In this document: in pieces, positions 58,404 through 64,000 of the stretch
Layout of the letters: each line of letters begins with the position of its first letter
Position numbering within the stretch: position 1 is the stretch's first letter
Origin: Lentisphaerota bacterium
GTDB taxonomy: Bacteria; Verrucomicrobiota; Kiritimatiellia; UBA8416; JAIOPI01
Length of the DNA stretch: 64,000 nucleotides
NCBI GenBank assembly: GCA_021413965.1
Contig: JAIOPI010000004.1
Coordinates: 1-64,000 of the forward strand
Reading direction: 5' to 3'
Made by a program: the position numbers and the translations under genes
The notes under the pieces: generated by a model
Seen by the model: only the letters and a program-made list of their open reading frames with translations
Told to the model about the DNA's origin: nothing
Database searches by the model: none

Positions 58404-59060
58404 TCAGCCCGTGATGTTCTTGTGCGGAAACGCGGCCAGGCGCCCGTCCATCCCCAGGAAGCGCGAGAGCGCGATGTGCGCGTCAGGCGACTCGACGTTG
58501 AGCACCAGCAGCTGGCCCGGACGATCCGCAAAGAAGCGCGTCACATCCGCGACGTGAAATTCATAGATGTCCCGCAGCCTCGCCGGGTCATAGGGATTGT
58601 CGGGCGACGCGCCGTAGCCCTGGGTCATGACCCGCTGCACCCAGCCCGGCGCCACGTAGGTGGCGCGCGCGAGGTCGCCGGAGGTCGGGGTGGCGCCACG
58701 GGAGCCAAACAGCTTGGCGTGGAACCGGAGCATTGAACTCACCCACTGCTCCACGGAATCGCGGACGGTCAGGATGTAGCGCGCATCGGGGTAATGCTCG
58801 ACCAGGATACGGTAGGCGCCGGGGATGCTGAAGGGAATATCCTGAAACGCCTCGAAGCGGTCCACCTCGCGAAAGAAGGCGTCGCGCCGGCCCGCCACGA
58901 AATCATCGAAGAGCGATTCAAAGACGGCTTGCTGGCCAATGCGGTACCCCAGCTTGAGATAGGCCACTTCCAGTGACTTGGTCCCCGTCTTGTTCAGCCC
59001 GATGCCAAACAGTTTGGGGCGGGGCGCGCTGTCCAGTTTGTCATCTGCAGCCATTGTCAT
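58404..59060 (-). CDS. Sulfotransferase family protein
   Basis: The product is 218 residues from M-T-M-A-A-D-D-K. F-G-I-G-L-N-K-T-G-T-K-S-L near the N-terminus is the 5'-phosphosulfate-binding loop of PAPS-dependent sulfotransferases, and R-Y-I-L-T-V-R-D-S-V-E-Q-W with D/R/S in the 3'-phosphate-binding strand-helix follows near residue 100. It transfers sulfate from PAPS to an acceptor, perhaps a glycan. It ends at the recD2 stop on the opposite strand with no spacer. Start could also be the Met two codons later. Confidence 0.88.
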   Translation of the reverse strand: MTMAADDKLDSAPRPKLFGIGLNKTGTKSLEVAYLKLGYRIGQQAVFESLFDDFVAGRRDAFFREVDRFEAFQDIPFSIPGAYRILVEHYPDARYILTVRDSVEQWVSSMLRFHAKLFGSRGATPTSGDLARATYVAPGWVQRVMTQGYGASPDNPYDPARLRDIYEFHVADVTRFFADRPGQLLVLNVESPDAHIALSRFLGMDGRLAAFPHKNITG

Positions 59061-59111
59061 GACGGCATTCACTCCGCACAGGTGAACGGCACAACCATCA
59101 GGGAACACCCT

Positions 59112-59141
59112 ATATTACGCTCGGGGCTCGCCCTTAGTCCA
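59112..59141 (-). promoter_or_regulatory. Possible promoter of the sulfotransferase gene
   Basis: On the minus strand TGGACT (59141-59136), an 18-base spacer and TAATAT (59117-59112) lie about 50 bases upstream of the start. Confidence 0.5.
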
Positions 59142-59254
59142 CAGGAATTCCGCCCCCGCGTGGCGAGGGAGTGAATCCAGGATTGCAGCGCCACCGAGGA
59201 CGTTCGCATCGTGGCCTGCGGCCCACGACGGACGGCACGGCGACCGAGCGCTGA

Positions 59255-60001
59255 TCAGCCGCGGGCGCCCAGGATCGCGCTGATGCAGATCAGCACCAGC
59301 AGCACCGTCGCGGCCGTGCGCAGACGATCCACCGGCAGGCGGCGCCCCGCCTGCATGCCGAGCATGTGCCCCACCGCCGCCGCGACCAGGAGCGCCACCA
59401 GGTGCGTCCACGGCGGCAGGATCCCCATGCCAAAGGTGGCCAGCATCAGGATCACCTGCACCGGTACCTGCGGCAGCGTTATGGCTGAGATCGTGACGCG
59501 CAGGGTCTCGGGTGACAGGCGTTGTGCATGCAGCCAGATCACCAGGGGCGGCCCCCCGATGTTGGCCAGGCCCTGCAGCAACCCGGATAAGGCGCCAGCC
59601 ACCATCGCCCAAGCTCGGGCGAGCACGTCCCGCGGCTGGCTCCGGCGGCGCCAGCGAAACAGTAGCAGGGCCAGAACGATCCCCCCCACCACGCGCCGGA
59701 TGAACAGGCGATCCGTGGCGGCCAGCTGGTGCATCAGGTAGATGCCCACCGGCAGCATCAGCAGCGCCGTCAGGATCGCCGGCAGCACACGGCGCCAGGG
59801 CACATGCGGATGCATCTGACACACCATGAACGTGCGCTGCAACGTGGAGGACAGGATGACCATCATCACGGCCTGCGGCAGCGGACTGTCCGCCACCAGC
59901 AGCATCAGGGGCACGGCAAACAGGCTGAAGGCAAACCCCACCGTGGCCTGCATGAAGGCCGAAAACAGCATGACGGCGGATTGAAGCACCACCTCGCTCA
60001 T
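59255..60001 (-). CDS. TauE/SafE family sulfite exporter-like membrane protein
   Basis: The product is 248 residues with about eight transmembrane helices. It shows the family's duplicated pattern: a first half with F-M-Q-A-T-V-G-F-A-F and a second with G-A-L-S-G-L-L-Q-G-L-A-N-I-G-G-P-P-L-V-I-W, the G-G-P-P motif being diagnostic. Members export sulfite, sulfoacetate or other organosulfonates. The start at 60001 has GGAG five bases upstream. It is near, but not clearly in an operon with, the sulfotransferase gene (gap about 190 bases). Confidence 0.92.
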   Translation of the reverse strand: MSEVVLQSAVMLFSAFMQATVGFAFSLFAVPLMLLVADSPLPQAVMMVILSSTLQRTFMVCQMHPHVPWRRVLPAILTALLMLPVGIYLMHQLAATDRLFIRRVVGGIVLALLLFRWRRRSQPRDVLARAWAMVAGALSGLLQGLANIGGPPLVIWLHAQRLSPETLRVTISAITLPQVPVQVILMLATFGMGILPPWTHLVALLVAAAVGHMLGMQAGRRLPVDRLRTAATVLLVLICISAILGARG

Positions 60002-60131
60002 CGCCACTCCTTACGTCGCACCCATCGCGGCAGTATCACGACCGCCCCCCCGGCCCCACAAGCAAATTGCCCCGCGCACGCACTTCCCATCCCGCCTCGC
60101 ATCGACTACCTTCTCAGGCGGAGGAGATGTC

Positions 60132-60353
60132 GTGAGTGAGTTACTGCTCTGCCTGGTCGCGGTCTGCATGGTGATCTGGATCCTGCTGCTGATGTCTGAG
60201 AACAGCCGCCTGAAGCGCGAAGTGGCCGAACTGAAGAGCACGGTCAAGGACCGGCTGGACCAGGCGACCGGCGGCGTGGAAGTGCGCGCGGGCCGTCGCT
60301 TGACGCGCTCCGAGGTGGATCGCGCGAGCCGTCCCGCCGGCCGCCAGCGCTGA
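60132..60353 (+). CDS. Small single-span membrane protein with coiled coil
   Basis: The product is 73 residues. A GTG start with GGAGGAG upstream begins a transmembrane helix (L-L-L-C-L-V-A-V-C-M-V-I-W-I-L-L-L-M), followed by a short coiled coil (S-R-L-K-R-E-V-A-E-L-K-S-T-V-K) and a basic tail. The strong ribosome binding site supports a real gene. I do not recognise the family. Confidence 0.6.
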   Translation: MSELLLCLVAVCMVIWILLLMSENSRLKREVAELKSTVKDRLDQATGGVEVRAGRRLTRSEVDRASRPAGRQR

Positions 60354-60381
60354 CGCGGCGCGGCGCGGCGGAGCCGCCGGG

Positions 60382-60849
60382 TCACCCGCGGTGGAATTGC
60401 CGGCAACTGACCGCAGCCTGGTCCAGCAGCTGGCGCGTCTGCGAGCTGAAGCTGTATTCCTCTTCGAAGACCACGTCGCGAATGCCCGCATTGATCAGCA
60501 TCTTCGCGCACAGCAGGCACGGGCTGAGTGTGCAGTAGAGCATGGCTCCGGCCACGGCGATGCCGTGGTAGGCCGCCTGGCTGATCGCGTTCTCCTCGGC
60601 GTGGCAGCAGATGCACTCGCCAAGGTCACTGCCGGAAGGCGCATCCCCCGCGCACCGCTGGCAGCCGCCCTCGTTGCAGTTCGTCACCCCGCGCGGCGTC
60701 CCGTTGTACCCCGTCGATATGATGCGGCGGTCCTTGACGATCAGGGCCGCCACCTGTCGCCGGCAGCAGTTGGCCCGCCGCGCCACCACGTGCGCGATGT
60801 CCATGAAGTACGTGTCCCAATCCGGTCGCGGCGTCACCACAGTGCTCAT
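60382..60849 (-). CDS. Deoxycytidylate (dCMP) deaminase
   Basis: The product is 155 residues. C-C-H-A-E-E-N-A-I holds the zinc ligand His and catalytic Glu, and L-S-P-C-L-L-C-A-K holds the two Cys ligands. Upstream G-Y-N-G-T-P-R-G-V and the C-N-E-G-G-C-Q-R-C insertion (a second zinc site in some dCMP deaminases) support dCMP rather than cytidine deaminase. It makes dUMP for thymidylate synthesis and is often allosterically controlled by dCTP/dTTP. Start M-S-T-V-V at 60849. Confidence 0.93.
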   Translation of the reverse strand: MSTVVTPRPDWDTYFMDIAHVVARRANCCRRQVAALIVKDRRIISTGYNGTPRGVTNCNEGGCQRCAGDAPSGSDLGECICCHAEENAISQAAYHGIAVAGAMLYCTLSPCLLCAKMLINAGIRDVVFEEEYSFSSQTRQLLDQAAVSCRQFHRG

Positions 60850-60980
60850 GGGGCCAGCATGCCGCGAACCTCCCGCATCGTCAACGGCACACTGCGCCCC
60901 GTACACGCGCCCGGACCTGCCGCTCCGCGCCAGCGCGGCGGTGGCGGCCGTCCGGCGTCCTGCCTATATCGGGTTCGGAT

Positions 60981-62774
60981 TCAGGGAAGCCCCAGCACAT
61001 CGGTCACGAGCACGGTATCGGCCAACCCGGTGGCCACGGTCGCGCGCAGACGCAGATAGCGCTGGCGATCCCCAGCCTGCCCCGCCGCCCACACGCGGTG
61101 TGCGGCGTTTGGCTTCGCCGGCTCCCAGGCCGTGGCATCCATCAGATTCGTCGTCGTCTCCACGACAATCACGTCCGCCGGATTCACCGCCGCCGCCAGT
61201 GGCAATTCCAGCAAGGCCTCATCCGTCTCAGGGTCGACCGCGAAGGTCCCCATCGCTGACGGCGCGCCGGGATCGCTGCCCAGCAAGTACTCAATCCCGT
61301 TCGGAATGCCATCGTGGTCCCCGTCCAGCGCGGCGTCGGCAACGCCGGGCCCGTAATTCGTCGCCCAATCCGTGAAGGTCTGGTGGACCACCGCCGACAC
61401 GGTGACGGTGGACGCCGTGGACTGGCCGTCCGTGGGCGTCACCGCACAGCTGATCGTCTGGCCCGGCGCGGCCACCCCCTGCTCCAGCACATCGGAACGG
61501 GCCGCCACCGTCACGTCGCGCCGGGTGAGGCCACCCACCGTCCAACGGTAGCGATACTGAACCAGCCCGTAGTCCGGGTCGTCGAGCGGCGTGAAGTTCC
61601 GAATCCGGCAGATGCTGACCGCATGCACCGCCACATTCGTGGCATCCAGGGAGACGGTCACCGGCCACGGGGCCCGGTTCTGCAGGCCCGCCGCAGAGGC
61701 GACCACATCGAATGGCGCGAGCACCTTGACCGCGCCGTTCAGCGAGAACTCGAGGTGCCACGTGCCGGTCTGGTCCAGGTTCACGGTCCGGCTCCACCAC
61801 CACCACGATGACCGATACACGCCGGAGAATGCCGTGGGCCCCTGGGTGACCTCCGCCGTGCCGCTCGGCCGCAGAACGCGGAAGCTGTAGGTCAGGCCGG
61901 GCGTCATGTTCATCAGGCTGATCCAGAAGTACAGGGTCCGCGTGCCACTCAGCAGCATCCCGTCGTGGGTGGTGTCGGTCGGCGGCCCCCCCCAGCCGGA
62001 CAGGCTGTTGGTGGTGAGGGTGAAGTCGCGCAGGTACGGCGTGGCATCCAGCGGGTCCTGATGCACCCAGAGGCTCTGACCGGTCCGGCAGTCTCCGACG
62101 AAGGGCTCCACGGCCTGGCCATTCACGCGCGTTTCAAAGTGCAGGTGCGGCCCCGTGCTGATGCCGCTGCTGCCCATCAGCCCGAGCTGGTGCCCCGCCC
62201 GCACCACCTCGCCGGTACTCACCGCGACACTATCTTTGCGCAGATGCCAGTACCACGACTGATGCCCGCCGCCATGGTCGAGGATCACGTAGTTCGCCGG
62301 CTGGTTGGCCCACGTCGTGTTGCGGTCGAATTCGCCGTCGTGGCACGCGATGACGGTCCCATCGAGCGCGGCGAAGACCGGCACGCCGCCATCCTGAAAC
62401 GCGAATGTGATGTAGTCGGTGTCGAGGCCGCTGTGCCCATCGTAGGAACGGGTGCCGCAGAAGGGATCCCGCACGCCCCCGCCGGGATCCCGGTCCGTGG
62501 TGTTGACGAGAAACACGTCCTCGCCCACGTTGCCGCCCAGGGGATAGAACGGGTAGCGCAGAATTGACGCCCCATCGCGCCGGCGCGGCACGTCCACGGC
62601 CGACGGAGCGGGCGCCGCGTCCGGCGAGGTGCAGGTCCACGGTGCGGGCGGGGTCGCCTGGAGTTCGCCGCCGCCGGAGGCATCGCGGGCATCCGCCGGC
62701 GCGGCGAGCCCGCCCTGGAGGCCCGACAGGAGGCAGACGATCGCGAACATTCCGCAACGCAGGCGCCCGTGCAT
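60981..62774 (-). CDS. Secreted M23 family peptidase with long C-terminal region
   Basis: The product is 597 residues. A signal peptide (M-F-A-I-V-C-L-L-S-G-L-Q-G-G-L-A-A) begins it. The peptidase domain (about 115-225) has Y-D-G-H-S-G-L-D (first zinc His and Asp) and G-P-H-L-H-F-E (last His), the LytM/M23 pattern of cell-wall or bacteriocin-like endopeptidases. About 370 residues of beta-rich sequence follow, including D-H-D-G-I-P-N-G-I-E-Y-L-L-G-S-D-P, typical of Verrucomicrobia/Kiritimatiellota extracellular proteins. The enzyme probably remodels peptidoglycan or attacks other cells' walls; which is not determined. Confidence 0.9.
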   Translation of the reverse strand: MHGRLRCGMFAIVCLLSGLQGGLAAPADARDASGGGELQATPPAPWTCTSPDAAPAPSAVDVPRRRDGASILRYPFYPLGGNVGEDVFLVNTTDRDPGGGVRDPFCGTRSYDGHSGLDTDYITFAFQDGGVPVFAALDGTVIACHDGEFDRNTTWANQPANYVILDHGGGHQSWYWHLRKDSVAVSTGEVVRAGHQLGLMGSSGISTGPHLHFETRVNGQAVEPFVGDCRTGQSLWVHQDPLDATPYLRDFTLTTNSLSGWGGPPTDTTHDGMLLSGTRTLYFWISLMNMTPGLTYSFRVLRPSGTAEVTQGPTAFSGVYRSSWWWWSRTVNLDQTGTWHLEFSLNGAVKVLAPFDVVASAAGLQNRAPWPVTVSLDATNVAVHAVSICRIRNFTPLDDPDYGLVQYRYRWTVGGLTRRDVTVAARSDVLEQGVAAPGQTISCAVTPTDGQSTASTVTVSAVVHQTFTDWATNYGPGVADAALDGDHDGIPNGIEYLLGSDPGAPSAMGTFAVDPETDEALLELPLAAAVNPADVIVVETTTNLMDATAWEPAKPNAAHRVWAAGQAGDRQRYLRLRATVATGLADTVLVTDVLGLP

Positions 62775-62886
62775 GGCGCAGAGTATGGGCCAGGGGCTGA
62801 CGGTCAGTCAATGAGGCACGCGGATCACTCGCCCTGCGCAGGCGGCTCGGCCGGGGCGCCCCGCCGTCCCGCCGCGCACGTGCGGT

Positions 62887-64000
62887 TCACGCCCCCTCGC
62901 GCCCGGGAGGCGACGAGTCGGAGCCGCGCACGATCGAGGCAAACACGCCAAGCACACACAGGGCGGCGAACCCGGCAAAGGCCAGCCGGACGCTGTGCAG
63001 CACCGCCGCATGCGCCGACGGACTGAGCGGCACGCGCCCGACGCACACCGCCAGGATCACCATGACCACGCCCATGCTGAGCATCTGCCCCACGACGCGC
63101 ATCGTCGAGAGAATGCCCGAGGCCGCGCCATAGTGGGAGCGCGGCACCGCGCTCATCACGGCATTCGTGTTGGGCGACGAGAAGAGGCCGAAGCCGAGGC
63201 CCAGCACGGCCAGCCCGCCCACGACATAGCCGAGGCTGGTGCCCTCCTCCAGGAAACAGAAGACCAGCAAGCCCAGCGCCGAGAAGGCCATGCCGGTGGA
63301 TGCCAGCTTGCGCGGCTCGATCCGGTCCGACAGCCGGCCCGCGATCGGCGAGAAGACCGCCATGACGATGGGCTGCGCCACCAGCACGAGCCCGGCCTGC
63401 GACGGCGTCAGATCCTTGACGTACTGCAGGTACAGGCTCAGCAGGAACGAGACGGCGGCGGTGGCGGAGTAGTTCACCAGCGCGGCCGCATTGGCGAAGG
63501 CAAACACCCGATTGCCGCGGAGGGCGGCGACGTCGAAAATCGGGCTGGCGCACCGTGACTCCCAGCGCACGAACGCCGCCAGGCACAAGACTCCCACCCC
63601 GCTCAGCGCCACGCCCTCCAGGTGGGGCAGCCACGAGAGCCCGCCCATGAAGGCGAGCAGGGCCAGCGCGTAGTTCACCGAGCCCCAGATGTCCAGCCGC
63701 GCACCCGGAGCACCCGCCGCATCGCGCGGCACCTTCCAGGCCGTCAGGGCCGTGGCGATCACGCCGGCGGCAATATTGATGATGAAGATCCAGCGCCATC
63801 CCAGCCCTTGCGCGATCAGGCCGCCCAGAAACGGACCGAGGGAAAGTCCGCTGTACACGGCCGCCACGTTCCAGCCCAGGGCGCGCCCGCGCCCCGCCGG
63901 GGGCACAACGGACACGAGGATGGCCATGCCCGAAGCGAAGCCCATGGCCGAACCCGCGCCATGCACAATGCGGCCCGCAATCAGCCACGGCGCGCTCGGC
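62887..64000 (-). CDS. MFS transporter (DHA2/EmrB-QacA type), cut by the window end
   Basis: About 371 residues are visible and the frame is open to the window edge, so the N-terminus is missing; the reading continues from A-P-W-L-I-A-G-R-I-V-H-G-A-G-S-A-M-G, which is the conserved motif following the first helices. It has about ten hydrophobic segments here. The family exports drugs or other compounds by proton antiport, usually with fourteen helices. Residues in W-R-W-I-F-I-I-N and G-P-F-L-G-G fit DHA2 transporters. Substrate unknown. Confidence 0.9.
   Translation of the reverse strand, partial: PSAPWLIAGRIVHGAGSAMGFASGMAILVSVVPPAGRGRALGWNVAAVYSGLSLGPFLGGLIAQGLGWRWIFIINIAAGVIATALTAWKVPRDAAGAPGARLDIWGSVNYALALLAFMGGLSWLPHLEGVALSGVGVLCLAAFVRWESRCASPIFDVAALRGNRVFAFANAAALVNYSATAAVSFLLSLYLQYVKDLTPSQAGLVLVAQPIVMAVFSPIAGRLSDRIEPRKLASTGMAFSALGLLVFCFLEEGTSLGYVVGGLAVLGLGFGLFSSPNTNAVMSAVPRSHYGAASGILSTMRVVGQMLSMGVVMVILAVCVGRVPLSPSAHAAVLHSVRLAFAGFAALCVLGVFASIVRGSDSSPPGREGA

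Noticed and set aside
1..64000. tRNA, rRNA, CRISPR or transposase genes
   Set aside because: I looked through the intergenic regions and saw no cloverleaf-like sequence, spaced direct repeats or transposase-like protein; short non-coding RNAs could still be missed.

Overview
The window is a 64 kb stretch of a high-GC bacterial chromosome, densely packed with genes on both strands. It has no rRNA, recognisable tRNA, CRISPR array, transposase or phage module. The gene content suggests the PVC superphylum, most likely Kiritimatiellota or a relative. Pointers are large secreted proteins with verrucomicrobial C-terminal modules (N-G-I-E-Y-L-L-G-S-D-P, thrombospondin type 3 repeats), a tail-fibre-like surface protein with SDPVWSGA-type repeats, a secreted sialate O-acetylesterase-like protein next to a Gfo/Idh/MocA oxidoreductase, a phytanoyl-CoA dioxygenase-like protein, and glutaminyl-tRNA synthetase. 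This placement is inference from family distribution.

Layout. 1-1.8 kb: small accessory-looking stretch with nested inverted repeats, a brnT/brnA toxin-antitoxin pair and a HEAT-like lipoprotein. 1.8-13 kb: mtnA, an unusual M28 peptidase/AAC(3) fusion, a hybrid histidine kinase, a lipoprotein, an HU-type DNA-binding protein with a clear terminator, ridA, an RdgC-like protein and an aldo/keto reductase. 13.2-15.3 kb: a three-gene minus-strand sulfur/redox cluster (DUF6132, CoA-disulfide-reductase/rhodanese, DUF2892). 15.4-22.2 kb: a complete RND tripartite efflux set (inner-membrane pump, adaptor, TolC-type channel) preceded, in the same orientation, by a sigma-70-family factor with a Cys-containing tail. 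22.3-27.8 kb: GT39 and GT2 glycosyltransferases, NnrS, YceI and a HAD phosphatase. 27.8-33.8 kb: sialate esterase and oxidoreductase (divergent), dioxygenase, glnS. 34-38.3 kb: a giant beta-helix protein built of three tandem modules. 38.5-42.7 kb: PurM/HypE-like protein, YugP-type zinc protease, two-domain alpha/beta hydrolase. 42.8-47 kb: a translationally coupled three-gene operon of secreted proteins. 47.1-52.3 kb: pyrimidine salvage (thymidine phosphorylase, cytidine deaminase), PhoH, a MIF-like tautomerase, M20 dipeptidase. 52.3-58.4 kb: a copper-type P1B ATPase divergent from a Cys-tailed ECF sigma factor, a GspG-like lipoprotein, recD2. 58.4-64 kb: sulfotransferase, TauE/SafE exporter, dCMP deaminase, M23 peptidase and an MFS transporter cut by the window end.

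Several genes form functional groups. Two sigma factors with Cys-containing tails sit beside export machinery (RND, CopA), which suggests two sigma-controlled efflux loci. Thymidine phosphorylase, cytidine deaminase and dCMP deaminase belong to pyrimidine salvage. The sulfotransferase, TauE exporter and rhodanese-type enzyme touch sulfur metabolism. Vegetative-type promoters with TATACT, TACACT or TATCCT -10 boxes are visible upstream of several genes, and the one before the thymidine phosphorylase would give a nearly leaderless mRNA.

The most unusual sequence-level observations are two families of dispersed GC-rich palindromic repeats. One copy of the second family lies in frame inside the copper ATPase gene and encodes the linker between its two N-terminal metal-binding domains.
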